Positions 12,401-24,704 of a stretch of DNA of 64,000 bases are shown one piece after another (positions within the stretch are counted from its first letter, which is position 1; every line of letters starts with the position of its first letter). The DNA lies in NCBI GenBank assembly GCA_021521415.1, contig JAIQDT010004201.1:124001-188000 (forward strand), read 5' to 3'. The notes beneath the pieces are model-generated. The model saw nothing but the letters and a program-made list of their open reading frames with translations, was not told the DNA's origin and ran no database searches. Source of the DNA: Bidens hawaiensis (taxonomy: Eukaryota > Streptophyta > Magnoliopsida > Asterales > Asteraceae). A program made the translations under genes and the position numbers.

Positions 12401-12535
12401 CCATGATTGATTTCTTGCATCAAGATATACATTTTACAAAATTATGTATTATTTTATTATTATTTATTGATTACGTAATACTTTGTTTGCAGGATGGGAA
12501 CGGGTACAGGTCCATGGTCATTTCTTAGGAAGTAA
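9452..12535 (+). pseudogene. DTX42-like: MATE citrate-transporter paralogue 1, broken
   Basis: Thirteen exons: 9452-9528, 9615-9736, 9801-10085, 10170-10363, 10735-10870, 10968-11063, 11150-11250, 11342-11505, 11654-11711, 11838-11954, 12048-12143, 12227-12348, 12493-12535. The family signature LAADPIASLIDTAFIG is in exon 2 and the motif RGFKDTKTPLYAT in exon 5. All junctions keep GT-AG and the phases of copies 2 and 3. Two lesions break it. Exon 6 lacks one G of the Gly codon after GVS (about 11036), which gives a stop a few codons into exon 7. Exon 9 is 58 nt rather than 72, missing 14 nt at its start, which by itself creates TGA at its fourth codon. Without these losses the CDS would be 1,626 nt. 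AATAAA occurs at about 12778. A sequencing error could explain the 1-nt loss but hardly both lesions. A truncated product is possible but would lack the second half of the 12-helix MATE fold. Confidence 0.85.
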
Positions 12536-13383
12536 AAGATCTTGGTTGTTTACACAACATCATAGGATGTTTGTGTAGTGTGTGCACCTCCTATGTTTGC
12601 TGGTCATATAGGAGATTTCTTATGTTTGTTTCAGACACTTGTCGCTAGTTTTTACTTCTTTATTTTCGTTGCATTACTAGCCTTTTCATGTATAAGTTTG
12701 ATGAATGATGGCACTTGTTTGTCTACACTATTACTCTATATTATATACAGGGGTTTAAATGTGCCGAGTTGTTCCTGAATAAATAAATTAATACAGTTAT
12801 TAATAAATAATATGTGTTGGCATGAGCTTGGGCTTGAAACGTTATTAACAAGTCAAGCTCGAGGATAGACAAGGTTAGGTTCGGATAAACTCATTTACAT
12901 CCATGTTTATATCCTGCTCTCATTATTTTAATTTTTATTTTTGTTTCCAAAATACAAGTTTGAATAGAAAAACTAGGATTCTCATTTCTCAGTGGCAGAA
13001 TTTTGAACGATTTATAAATTAGATAAAACTTTTTTTTTATGTTAGAGATTGAGATTCGAGACTCTGATAAAATTATAAATAGCAAGTTACAAATGGTTGA
13101 AATGGCATAATAAAGAAATAGCTTGATCGAATTGATTCAACTGGGCTAGCCTGATGAGAACCAATAGCTTAGTGCAAAGAAACAAACTCCCCAACAATGA
13201 AATCTCGTGTAACTGTCTAATCCTATCCTTAATTTATCGACGTCCAGGCCAAGGGACTTTATAATGGTTGCTAGTAAGTCGTGTAATTCAAAAGGGTGGG
13301 TGCACATCATTTACTTGCCATAACTAGTTAAGGTGACAAGGCACGCACACTAGTTAATCTCATTTTTGACCGGTCCTCCAACA
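12536..13383. other. Downstream of MATE copy 1, no gene seen
   Basis: Contains the probable 3' UTR of copy 1 with an AATAAATAAA signal near 12778, then AT-rich DNA. A stretch around 12820-12900 (AAGTCAAGCTCGAG type) resembles degenerate hAT-MITE sequence, but no ends were found. Confidence 0.5.
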
Positions 13384-13714
13384 CCTATTATTATATGAGC
13401 GAAAGAAATTTGGAGGGCGGTCTCTCTTTGGTGACATTGGGATTTAACTGGTTTTGATAGTATTGAGCAACTGTTGGAGGTGGTGAAAGATCCGTGTGAT
13501 AGATAATTGGGTAGGGGTTTTCTGGGTTCGATCATCCATTTGGTTCATTTGGAAGCAACGGAACGCTAGGATCTTCAACAACGGGTGCTTGTCCGCTCAC
13601 TTTACGGTGGATGAAATTATGACTAATCTTTTTGGATGGGTTTTGAATAGATCTATTAATAAGGATATCGTTTGGCTTGATTGGGTTAAATCCCCATTCA
13701 TGTTCTCGTCATAA
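13384..13714 (+). pseudogene. LINE (non-LTR retrotransposon) 3' ORF remnant
   Basis: The frame ending at the TAA at 13712-13714 encodes SIWFIWKQRNARIFNN followed by a Trp-rich tail (GWVLNRS, WLDWVKSP). This is the pattern of the region after the reverse transcriptase in plant L1-type LINEs (zf-RVT end). Upstream of about 13497 the frame is broken. Only the last approximately 110 codons are present, as expected from the 5' truncation typical of LINEs. No clear poly(A) tail or target duplication was identified. Confidence 0.6.
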
Positions 13715-14063
13715 CAGTTACTTAGGGAGTGTTGTATTCTTTGGTTGTGTGTTATGTTTTTGGTTGTGGTTTGCTCTAGCTACCTGTCGGAGGTTGGTCC
13801 CTTTTTCATAAAAGTTTGTTTGATGTTCAAACAAAAAATCTAAATTTAAAAGGACAATATTTTAGCTAATAATTAGTTGTGCCGACAAGTTTTCCATATT
13901 TAATTTAGTTGATAAATGTATTTCTTTTGAAATTTTGTTGGAAATTCAGCGACGTTTATTCAACGACAAATCATGTTTTCGTTGTTTATTTGTAAAACCG
14001 AAACTAGAGTGGGTGAAAGCAATGTGTATCTGAATTGACTTGATAAATAAAAATAATATGTTG

Positions 14064-15460
14064 ACGTTGACCGAGTTACCACGCGATGATGGTTTGAAAT
14101 GGGTTTATAAGATTAAAAGAATCACGGATGGCTCGCTTAATAAACACAAAGCAAGACTCGTTGTGAATGGTTATGTTCAACAACCCGGAAACAATTTTGA
14201 CAAGGTATTCGCACCAATAGCTCGAGTTGAAACGGTTCATCTATCATTATCTCTCACAACAAATGAAGGTTAGGAATTGCATCACCTAGATATCAAATTT
14301 GCGTTCCTACATGGAGAAGTAAAGGAAAAAGTATTTGTTACTCAGCCGACAGGTTTTGTTAAAGGTGAAGAATACAAAGTATACATATTATTTAAAACGT
14401 TGTACGACTTAAAACTAAGAGGCTCTAAGGGAGTGAAATTCAAAGCTAAATGGTACTTTGTTAAATATGAAATTTCACATGTGCACGCAAGAACAGGCGC
14501 TAAATCAAAGGAAAATTGGAATGGATCTCTTACTAGTCGGTGTGTACGTTAATGACTTAATTGTGACAGGTTTCAATTTAAATTTAATAAGGGGGTTTAA
14601 GCACAAGATGGGTTTAAACTTTGAGATATCGAATCTATGGAAGCTTACTTATTATCTTGGAAGTGTTACAGAGTAAAGACGGTATAAAAATTTAGCAACA
14701 AACATATGCACAGAAAATATTGACAAAAGCATGAATGGTGAATTACAAATTTACAGTCTTGATTAGATTCCATTGGATTTGAGTATAAAAGTTTCTAAGT
14801 TTGAATATGAAGAAGACTTTAATATTAAGAGATACCGTAAGATTGTCGGGTGTGTCTGTGGAACATTTTACACACTTGTCCCGACTTAGCATATTTGGTC
14901 GCAGTCGTAAGTTGGTACTCTCGGTTTTAGTAGTTTTTATACACGTAGGGAGAATATGTTAGTTAATTATAGTGATAGTAGCCATAACATTCACCAAAAT
15001 GATGGAAGAAGCACTACGGGCACGTATTTTGGTATTTGGTCTTCACCAATTACTTGGTTTTCTGAGAAATGGAATACGGTTGCACTCTCATCGTGTGGAG
15101 TTGAGTGCATGGCGGCAAGTGCAACCGCGTGTCAAGCGGTTTGGCAAAAGGAATTGATAAGCAAGTTGCTTGACAAGGAAATTCAAGCGGTGGTGTTAAG
15201 TATCGATAATACATCGGCAATAGACCTCGTTAAGAATATGGTCTTCCATGAAAGGATAAAGCATATTAAATCTCGGTTTCGCTACATTCGAGAATATGTT
15301 GAACGTGAAGAAGTAATTGTCAAGCATGCATGTTAGCAGTGCTAATCAATGTGCCAATATATTGGCAAAGGCTCTTGGAAGAATCAAATTTAACGAGTTG
15401 TGAGAATTACTTGGAGTGTTGAAGACTTGTTAGTTTCGAGTTCGAAATTCCGGTGGTGAT
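14064..15460 (+). pseudogene. Ty1/copia pol remnant (RT and RNase H)
   Basis: Starts inside the reverse transcriptase: LKWVYKIKR, KARLVVNGYVQQ, DKVFAPIARVE, then a stop at about 14271, then LDIKFAFLHGEVKE and VTQPTGFVKGEE. A frameshifted part carries VGVYVNDLIVTG, with N where the catalytic YVDD motif should be. The RNase H part (14956-15336) has SSHNIHQNDGRSTTG, VECMAASATACQAVWQ, and IDNTSAIDLVKN followed by KHIKSRF. Gag, protease, integrase and the 5' LTR are missing. A long-dead fragment with its 3' LTR directly after it. Confidence 0.85.
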
Positions 15461-16141
15461 TGTTGGGAATTTCGCTTTAGTGGGTTACTTGGCATGCAAG
15501 GTTAAGTAACGGGTTTTAAGGAGTGGATAATTAATTATTAAATATGATTAGATCTAATTGCATCATGTGGCGTCCCGTCACTATAGAGACCTTCGGTTAA
15601 AATAGGTGTAGTGAATGGAGACTCCTCTAATCATTAGTTAATTATTTTTTTTATTTAAAAAACAAATAAGTAAATAAATCAACCACCAATCATTCACCAC
15701 CAAACTTCCCCCATCTGACGCTTTGTGGGAAGCGATCTCCACCATCAAAGAGCCCAAAACGCCTCGGGGGTGGTGTTCCTGGGCGCTTTGGGGCTTTTTG
15801 GGTGGCAAAGCGCCCCACTAAACCTTGTCTTATGTCATATTATTTATCAATCATAATTGTAGTCTAACATGTATAGATTAGATTATAAATATTGCGGTAA
15901 GGCCATTGATTGTAACCGAGTGTTTGTGAAACTTTTCAATGAAAACGTGTTTGGGTGTTTTCCTATATACGTGTTCATGTTTGATCAATACTACTTGGTA
16001 CCAATTACATTATTACGTACTTTTGACAATAACCTTTTTCGTTTCATAAAAGCGTTATAGTTATATTTCACGAGTTTATACACGCGACAAGTGTGGAAAC
16101 AAAAATAAACCCGTGAATCAATGGAATTTGTGCCCGTAACA
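15461..16141 (+). repeat. 3' LTR of the copia remnant
   Basis: Begins TGTTGGGAATT directly after the purine-rich GGTGGTGAT tract, the usual copia polypurine/LTR junction, and ends CCCGTAACA, so the termini are inverted (TGTT..AACA). The interval from 15700 to 15825 is unusually GC-rich, with inverted GGGGCGCTTTG-like pieces, and may be a small insertion. No 5' LTR partner is in the window. Confidence 0.55.
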
Positions 16142-17225
16142 ACACGTGTTATTCTTGTACATAATACATGTTACCTAGATGTATTTAAGCCTTGAAAAGA
16201 GGATGATAGATCTGACATGCATGATAATTTATTAATGTTGTACCATCCGTTCAAAAATTAATGTTGTACAACTAGTGTTTTATCGGCGGGACAGGTCAGT
16301 AAAACACAGACAGTGGTAAAACCCAAGCATCGAGACGGTAAGTCTATTCGAATTTTGTTGGTTTCAGTTATGTGCGTTATGAGATCAAAACTAAAACAAA
16401 AAATATACATAATAATTGAGGTGGACCAATAGGGTTGCGTCGTGCGGTAAAACTCACATCAGTAAAACCCGAGCGTTGTCAATCACGACCATTCAGGCGT
16501 TGTGTCAACACAAATTCGGTCGGTCTTCATCACGTTTGTTACGATACTGAAACTAAAACAAAAACAAATTTGGCATTCGGTCGGTTTTCGCTATGTCGTT
16601 ACAATACCGGAACTAAAACAAAATATAGTGAGTTTACATGAATTTGATCGGCTTGCATCACATTCGTTATAGTATTGAAACTAAAAAAAATTGATATTCG
16701 GCCAATTTTCGCTATGTCGTTACAGTACCGGAACTAAAACAAAATACAGTGAGTTTACATGAATTTGATCGGCTTGCATCACGTTCGTTATAGTATTAAA
16801 ACTAAAAAATTGGTATTCGGTCGATTTACGTTATATTCGTTATTGTACGATAACTAAACAAAAAAAATGTCGGCAACCACTAAGGTGCCACCAAATAACC
16901 CAATAGGGGTCTTATGACACCAAAGTTGTCTTTTATACCCTATAATAATTCCCTTCAAAAAAATATCAATGTTATACGACATAAATAGTTTTGATACACA
17001 TTTCAAAGCTTCTTGAAGAGCAAAAATGAAATTTGTTTCCGCTAATAACAAATTTTTTTATAATAAAGGAAAATATATCACTTGTAAACTCATTTAAAAT
17101 TATGCGAATTAATTTGAAAGATATCTATTTAACGACATATACATTTTATTAACATGCAATATATGTAAGTTACATCTACGAAAAATATACATGATTGATT
17201 ACAAACGAATTTTCATGTAAATAGA
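16142..17225. other. Spacer with the tandem repeat, no gene seen
   Basis: AT-rich, with the array described separately. No recognisable gene on either strand. Confidence 0.55.
16560..16855. repeat. Imperfect tandem repeat, period about 120 bp
   Basis: The phrase TTTTCGCTATGTCGTTACA followed by CCGGAACTAAAACAAAATA and GAATTTGATCGGCTTGCATC recurs at about 16586 and 16706, with a third degenerate start at about 16823. Earlier related pieces (GAAACTAAAACAAAA) begin near 16340. Noncoding. Confidence 0.65.
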
Positions 17226-17640
17226 CGATTACATAAATTGGGATACTATCTTATCGATGAGATCTACCCTCCTTGGTCGACGTTTATGAAAACGTTTTCA
17301 TTTCCCGTCGAGACGAATAAAAAGATGTTAAAGAAAGCTCAAGAGTTGGAAAGAATGGATGTGAAGCAAGCTTTCAATGTTCTAAATGGAAAATGTGGTA
17401 TTCTAACGCATGCGGGATATGAATGTATAGAGTGAATTTTGTGTGCGTTTTGTTGCAAAACATGAATAGGATATGAGGTACCACCCGTATACATAAGAGA
17501 TCATTCGATCGAGCTCATTCTTGACGATACCTTCCTTCCGAAGTTGATGGATGAAAAAATACATTATCGACGTCAATTTGATCTTGTGGATCATCTTGCA
17601 ACTTTAAATCTGGCGCGCCTCGACTCGGGCGAGGAGTAGT
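17226..17640 (+). pseudogene. PIF/Harbinger transposase C-terminal remnant
   Basis: The frame reads GYYLIDEIYPPWSTFMKTF then RMDVKQAFNVLNGKCGI. In PIF/Harbinger (HARBI1/Plant_tran) nucleases this corresponds to the YYLxDGIYPxWxTF block and the RKDVExAFGVLQ block that carries the last acidic catalytic residue. Here the residue in the Glu position reads K in DVKQAF. After a stop at 17433-17435 the same family's tail continues (DHSIELILDD, LVDHLATL). The N-terminal half is absent, so this is an inactive fossil fragment. Confidence 0.7.
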
Positions 17641-18891
17641 TTAGTTTTATATCTATGTATTTTTTTTAATTATGTTTTCCTATTTTGTTGCATGTGATTA
17701 ATGTGCTTTAAGGTAGTTAAGAGCATAAATGACATAAAAATGCTTGATCAATAGAACTTAGGATATGTACGTGAAAGGAGCACCCCTCTGGCCCTCTCTA
17801 AGCACCTTACTAAAAAATCAAAATAGTAGGTTAATTTTAGTTTATCAAAAATACTTTCATGAAGAAATAATAAAGAAACAATTATTTAAAAAGTTATTAC
17901 AATTTTCATAAAAACAACACTATATATATAGTAGTAAATGGGATAGTGAAGGCACTACAGCATCGACCGCTGTTCCACACCAAGTGGAAGAGACTAGAGA
18001 TCTCCATCTTACACGTATGTTTCTCTTCCTTAACTTCTTCCAACTTTTTAATGATATAAAAAAACAAACTTCTGGGTATTATAAAATTTCGATATTTACT
18101 ATGATTCATTGATACATACTAATGTAGGAATTATAACTTATCATTCTTTTTTTTTTGTTGGTTGATAAGGATACTTCTCTTTTACTATTTTCTTTTTAAC
18201 ATACTTGCCGTTATAGAATTACTTCATGAGTACGGGTGTAAACTCAAGTCGCTTATATACTCATGATCGACTTCTTAAAGTCGATCTCAAACATAAATTG
18301 AAGCTCGTGTAATGAACAAGCTTCGTATATCGAGCTTGATTCCATGAACAAAGCTTTATTCCAAGAATATAAATAAATCATAAAAGCACAAGTGAATAAC
18401 TTGTAGACAGTTTTAAGTTAGATTTCGGTTGCACCACCTATTCCTTGTTGCTACAAAGATTCATGTTGCATGTACAATATTCTGGTAACATTGCAATGAA
18501 AACTCTATAAAAAGTCTTATGGACAAAGGGTAGTTGACACTTTGGTGATCAAGCAAGTATATGCTTATGAGATGTGTTAAATATGCATCCTTAAATCATG
18601 ATCAGTAAAAGCTAATGTAAATGTATATGAAGATGGGGAGAGAAGGGCTCCTAGAATGAGGGGATAATTTCCCTTTGTTATATACAAAATAAGTCAAATC
18701 TAATGGTCTAATGTGACGTGGCTACAATATTAGAGAGACCATTATAGTTGTGTTTATGTTACGTAATTGGCTTTTTGGTTCAATAATGGCATGGGTGATT
18801 GTTTTGAGGCTTTTGATTGCTATGTTTAAGTTTAAAACATGACCTAAGAGGGTTTGGTTTTTTCATAAGTGGTGGATGTCTTGCTTGATAG
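17641..18891. other. Intergenic DNA, no gene seen
   Basis: AT-rich. A stretch about 18233-18360 (GGTGTAAACTCAAG, AAGCTCGTG, GAGCTTGATTCC) resembles hAT-MITE end sequence without a recognisable partner end. Confidence 0.5.
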
Positions 18892-19592
18892 TAGGGATGA
18901 GCATTTTGTCCCAAATATCCGTACCTGTACTCTACCGTACCTATACTCTACCGTACCCGTACACGTACTCGTACCCGTACCGATTTAGCTTATTCGATAC
19001 GGGTATTGGTACTCATTTTTGTTGAATTATGGTATGGGTAAAATCGGGTACAGGTCCGGTACGTGTACATTTGGTATTTTGTACTTGTTTGGATTATATA
19101 AGGGTTTAACTGAGATTATTCATATTTAATATATTAAATAAATTCTCCAACTATATTATTATTGAACAAGTACCAAACGTTTCTTTAAAACTAAATAATA
19201 TAACATCCAAGACATGAGCCAACAAACAAATCACTTAAAATCGGCGACCGAGTTAGGGTTCTTCAATACTATCTTATCATTAAACAAATGGCCAATTTGG
19301 TACTTGTACTAATTTGGTACCCGTCATGTACCTGCGTAAGTACCGATACCCGGACTAATTCAGGGTGTTTGTTACTTGTACCGGTACCGGTTTCAAGATT
19401 GTCGAAAATTTGGAAATAAAAAAGTAAAGTGGTACAAAAACGGGTATTGTACCAAAATACCCGTACCAATACCCGTACCCGTACTCGTACCATACCAAAA
19501 AATTTGGTACGAGTATTGATACGTGTTTTTATTGATTTTTGGTACGAGTGCAAACGGGTACGGATACAGGTACCGTCCCACACTCATCCCTA
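18892..19592. mobile_element. Non-autonomous hAT MITE with 8-bp target duplication
   Basis: A 701-bp element with a perfect 10-bp terminal inverted repeat TAGGGATGAG..CTCATCCCTA. It is flanked by CTTGATAG (18884-18891) and CTTGATGG (19593-19600), an 8-bp duplication with one mismatch, the hAT hallmark. Both subterminal regions are dense in GTACC/GGTAC and TACCCGTA repeats in inverted orientation, probable transposase-binding sites. The apparent ORFs inside are low-complexity repeat translations. Confidence 0.85.
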
Positions 19593-20321
19593 CTTGATGG
19601 TATTCCAGGTGAGTCATGTATGAATAATCAATCATTATTAATAGTTGACATTCCATCTTAGAAAATTTAAGATAGTTCCAAACTAATGTTAATGCTAATT
19701 TTTTTCTATACTAAGTTGGTTTTGTTTTACAATGTTTCTGAATTAAAAGAAATCATATTTATACATTATTCACTACTTACTGTTTTGAGTTCATGAAACC
19801 CAAATATTATACTTTATTTAATAGATTATTTATATTTACTAAACTCGAAGTCGAACTTCAAGAGAGAAAATTTTGATGATATTGTAAATCTGGGAGCACT
19901 TGTATCGGCCATGCATTAACTCGAAACACTTGTCCTATATATGAGTTAGGACCTTCAGAAAATGACAAGTGTTCTAAATCACACAGGAATATACCTTTTT
20001 GACATTTTATAACGCTAGCTAGAATATTCCATTCCAATTTATGAACCAAAATCGAATTTCTTTTTCAGTTCGAGTAATTGATCAAGCCGAATAAGAATTG
20101 TACTTTTATCTTTTACATGTATAATAAGTTACATTAAAAAACCAAAAATATTTAATAATTATTTTATTCACGAACAAATACGCATATTCACTTGTGAATG
20201 CGCTATAATATGTAATCAACGTAGAAATTGTTAAGCGCTAGTCGAGCGACAGAGGTCAAACAGGGCTAGCAGTTCGTCGCGATTTAATCAGATTGAAATT
20301 TATATGTAAATTTTCAAATAC

Positions 20322-20399
<78 letters not shown>

Positions 20400-20858
20400 C
20401 AGTTTTGACCGACTTTGACCAAATAGCAATTAATCATCCACTAGTCGATGGGCACATCCTAGCGATTGATTAGGATTAATCAGCGTCAAGATAGGATTTT
20501 TACAACCATGCATACAAGGAAATAATATTAGTGTAATTTTAATAGTTTAACACATATATTCACTTGTAAATACAAGTATTCATCTGAAAAGTAGTTATTG
20601 TTTGCTTTTTCTAAACTTCAAATTTGCTTCATTTTTTATTTTTATTTTATTTTTGGTTTAGTTATTCGATCGAATGCGAATTTGTTTCGTTATAAAAGAA
20701 CCATAAATCAAAGAAAATAAAAAAAAAACTGTAAACCATATATAATTTCTTATTTTTTACATAAAAACTTTCCTAATGTATTAAACAATTGTTATTATTG
20801 TTATATATATGAATTTATGTCAACTTTACAGTTTGTACGATAAATCTATCTTTCTGCT
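19593..20858. other. Spacer upstream of MATE copy 2
   Basis: No gene seen. Contains a (TA)n run at 20325-20397. TATATAT at about 20803 and TTTACAG at about 20826 lie just upstream of the copy 2 ATG and could be core-promoter or 5'-UTR splice elements, but this cannot be decided from sequence alone. Confidence 0.45.
20325..20397. repeat. (TA)n microsatellite
   Basis: About 72 bp of uninterrupted TA, 460 bp upstream of the copy 2 start codon. No MITE is seen inside it. Confidence 0.9.
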
Positions 20859-22319
20859 ATGGAAGTGGACGGTATTTCAACTTCGACAGTCGCAAAATGG
20901 AACTTTCCGATCCTTGTTTTCTTCAAAGATTCTAGGTACTAATTATGTTCTAGCATTTTACCAAACAGCCATTTGTGTAGTGTAACATGCATGTTATTCA
21001 AGTAGTTATGTTCTTTTTCTATATGACTCGTTTTCATAGGATTGCACTCAAGTTGGACAAACTCGGTCGTGAAATACTTTCGGTTGCTATACCCGTGACC
21101 ATGGCGTTAGCTGCCGATCCTGTTGCTTCTTTGATCGACACGATTTACATTGGTCGCATAGGTATGCTTTTTCGTAGCTCATGCAATTGACCCATAAATT
21201 GTCACAAACTATTATTTTCTTATAACACATCCACTACTTTTATTGGTAAACTAATAACGTACACAATTGTTCAATATGAGACTTGAACCATCAGCTTTAT
21301 GAAAAATGATAACATTATATACATATTTTGGTACCATCCTATTAAAAGTTCACAAACTAAAAGTTTATGGTTATATACGTACAGGACCGGTGGAGATTGC
21401 GGCTGTTGGAATATCGGTCGCGCTTTTTAATCAAGTTTCAAAAGTCGCAATATTCCCACTTGTTAGTATTACAACGTCCTTTGTTGCTGAGGAGGAGACG
21501 ATAGATAAAATCAACGCAGAGGCAATGGAGGCTGAGGACATGAAGAACGGTTATGTTGATAAAGTTGACACCAAAGGAGAAACGCTAGAGATTGTGCAAG
21601 CTGTAAAAGAGGAAAATGGATCGACAGAAAAGGACGAAGAAAAAGAGTCTGCTACGCTTGAAGACGGTACGCCTTTGTAGTTGATTATGCATGATCTAGA
21701 CCATTGTCCCATTGTTGGTTTGTTTTAGTAGAGGTGGTAAACTCTTTATATAAGTTAGATGAAGTTTATTAAACTTCAATTTGTGATCCGTGTGCATTAG
21801 TCACTTACTTTTATCATTAATCAGATTCCAAAACGAGCCCAGCCAAGCCTACCACTAATACGGATGGTGTCACAAACGCACCAAACGCCAAGCTAGCGAA
21901 AAGAAATATTCCTTCGGCTTCAACCGCGTTGTTGTTCGGTTTGGCGCTTGGTGTTCTCGAAACACTCTTCCTAGCACTTCTTGCCAAACCACTTTTAAGT
22001 TTGACAGGCGTTAAACCCGTAAGTAAATTCTATTCACTCCTACAAATACGGGAAATGTGAAATATAAATCTATTTTCCCTCCACATTCAAATTTTGTAAG
22101 GGTTCTCCAATGTTAAAACCGGCATACAAGTATTTGACTCTCCGATCACTTGGAGCTCCCGCGGTTCTTATTTCTTTGGCTACTCAAGGAATCTTTCGCG
22201 GTTTCAAAGATACTAGAACTCCTTTATATGCCACGGGTATACCCTTACATCCTTTTCTTTCTTTCAGGGACAAAACCAAGGGGGGCAAGAGGGTCTGCCC
22301 CTCATTCACATGATTTTGT

Positions 22320-22361
<42 letters not shown>

Positions 22362-24704
22362 TTTTTATAAGAAAAACATGAGTTGTACCCCTAGTTCTGA
22401 TAGTCAGAAAAGATAATCATATGAGTTATGATGACTAAAAAGTTCTAGTTCTGCCGCCACCACTACGGACAAACCTTTTTTTTACAAAAATGGATTCTTT
22501 TAAAATGAGTTGAAGTTAGAAGGGTGGTTTCTTTTTGTTGGATTTTAAATAAGCGGCGACTTTAAATGAGAAGAAAACGAGTTAAATTCGTTTTTTGAGT
22601 TAGCAACCTTAATAATGTCATCATGTAAATTTGTAAAAATTTTTTTATTGAAAATTCAGTTGTGCTTGATCTCTACTGATTAATATTCCAATACACGTTG
22701 TGTTATCCTTCAGTTGCAGGCGATGTTGCGAATGTAATCTTGGATCCGCTTCTTATATTCACTTGCAAATTGGGTGTTAGCGGTGCAGCCATTGCACATG
22801 TTCTTTCCCAGTAACCACTCTATAAGATTCATATACTATATGGTGTCACACCTTGATCATGTGTCTAAACACCTTTTATCTTTCACAGATACTTGATATC
22901 ATTAATTATGCTAGTCAGGCTGATGCAAAAAGTTAATCTACTGCCTCTGAGTCTTAAATCTTTGCAGTTCAGCAAGTTTCTTAAAAGCGGTACACTCAAA
23001 AACTTGATTCAGTACATTTATAGTTGTTGTCACCATAAAATTAACTAATACTTTTGTGCTTTGTAGGTTCCTTATTGTTGTTTCGAGTCATAGCAGCAAC
23101 CATCCCCGTGACACTCGCTGCATCGTTGGCTACAAGATTGGGTGCAACAACTATGGCTGCATTCCAAATTTGCTTGCAGGTTTGGTTGACCTCTTCGCTT
23201 CTTTCAGACGGTTTAGCCGTTGCTGGACAGGTTAACACCCTACGTGTTACTTTTCTAAAAGGATGTTTTTGGCAGAAGTAGGTTGTTTAGGACTAGGGGT
23301 GTAAGAGCATGGAATTTACTAGGCTTGAGTTCAACTCATTTAACTTACAAAAGCTCGAGCTTGGCTTGTGAGAATTTATTCATGCTTTAGCTCAACTCGT
23401 GTATTGATTTAATAAACTTATATTCAATTATAATAATTTTTGCACATACTTTAATTTTAACAGAATACATACTATTTAGTTATTTTTGTCATAACTTTAT
23501 ATTATAATTATTATTATATAAGAATATATTTAATATAATAAGTAAAAATTTTAAAAATAAGAGGCTCGTTTAGGCTAGGTTCGATTCAAGCTTTTAGCGA
23601 GCCAAACTCGTGTTTACACCCCTAATTAGGAATGTGACTGATACTTGTAGGTGTTTTTTTAGAACTTCTACTTCTAGACAATTCGCTGGGGTTGCAAACG
23701 AACTCAACAAGTTCACTATTGTGGCAAGCTAATTTTTGTAAACTTAATTAATTTCCACAGTAGCAAACTGCACGGAGTATTGGAGTTCGCTTGTCTCATT
23801 AGCGAACTACCTAAAAGTACCATAATATAAAAAAGAAAGAAAAAAAAATACACCCTAGAAGTATCTTGATCCTAAACAACTTACTTCCACAAAAAAAAAT
23901 TCCAAAAAAAAACCTACACTCACTGGCTCGAACTCTGTAGGCCATAATCGCTTCATCGTTTGCTGAAAAGAACTACAAAAAGGCGACATCAGCCGCAACC
24001 CGAGTATTGCAAGTACATGTCCAGTTTACGTACAGTTATCATCTTTTACCTACCACAATGATGATTCTAGTTATTTCTTGACGGAAAAAATGCTTTTGCA
24101 GATGGGAGTTGTTATGGGACTTGCAGTCACACTTTTAATAGGACTTGGTCTACAATTTGGTTCAGGTGTTTTCACCAAAGACATAAATGTTAAACACATC
24201 ATAAGTATAGGTGTCCCGGTAAATATTCTTTCGATTCGTGTTTCTATTATTTTGATTATGATTATCAGGGGTTCATTTGATTTTGTTGTTTAGTTTGTTG
24301 CTGGCACACAAACAATCAATTCAATAGCATTCATATTTGATGGAGTTAATTTTGGAGCATCTGATTTCGCTTATTCTGCGTACTCTATGGTTCAAAATCT
24401 TGTCCTTTTAGTTCAAAAACAATGCCCCGAGTCTTATAACACGATTTCAATTATATTACTTTTCTTTGTTAGATCCTAGTTTCAATGGCGAGCATCGGAT
24501 CATTATTTGGTTTGTACAAAGTTGCGGGTTTTGTTGGAATATGGGTCACGCTGTCCATTTTCATGGGGTTACGTGCTATAGCAGGCATATGGAGGTAACA
24601 CTATGACTAGGACTATGACTATTATTATTATTGATTGATTGATTAATATTTTGGTTTGCAGGATGGGAACAGGAACAGGTCCATGGTCTTTTCTTAGGAA
24701 GTAG
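20859..24704 (+). CDS. DTX42-like: MATE family citrate transporter, copy 2 (intact)
   Basis: Thirteen exons: 20859-20935, 21040-21161, 21385-21666, 21825-22018, 22101-22236, 22714-22810, 22889-22989, 23067-23230, 23941-24012, 24102-24218, 24294-24389, 24473-24594, 24662-24704. All have GT-AG borders and together give 1,623 nt (540 aa). Plasma-membrane antiporter of the multidrug and toxic compound extrusion family. AtMATE/FRD3-branch members export citrate for aluminium tolerance or xylem iron loading. Seen in the protein: LAADPVASLIDTIYIG (about residues 48-63), SITTSFVAEEE, then a long charged cytosolic loop between helices 2 and 3 (about residues 105-185) that marks this branch, KRNIPSAS, RGFKDTRTPLYAT, GATTMAAFQICLQVWL, FDGVNFGASDFAYSAYSM and C-terminal GTGTGPWSFLRK. 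The N-terminus aligns with copies 1 and 3. Intron 5 holds a (TA)n run and intron 8 a hAT MITE. AATAAA is near 24800. The substrate is inferred from the family. Confidence 0.9.
22320..22358. repeat. (TA)n microsatellite in intron 5 of MATE copy 2
   Basis: A short TA run inside the 477-bp fifth intron. Likely polymorphic between accessions. Confidence 0.85.
23294..23624. mobile_element. hAT MITE in intron 8 of MATE copy 2
   Basis: A 331-bp element with ends TAGGGGTGTAAGAGC and GTGTTTACACCCCTA, an inverted 11-bp core TAGGGGTGTAA. Flanks TTTAGGAC (23286-23293) and ATTAGGAA (23625-23632) match at 6 of 8 positions, consistent with an aged 8-bp target duplication. Subterminal AGCTCGAGCTTGGCTTG-type repeats occur on both sides. 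It enlarges intron 8 to 710 bp (copy 1 has 148 bp, copy 3 has 76 bp) without touching splice sites. Confidence 0.75.

Noticed and set aside
19269..19656. Arg/Thr-rich ORFs on both strands
   Set aside because: Products of the GTACC repeats in the hAT MITE, with no independent coding signal.
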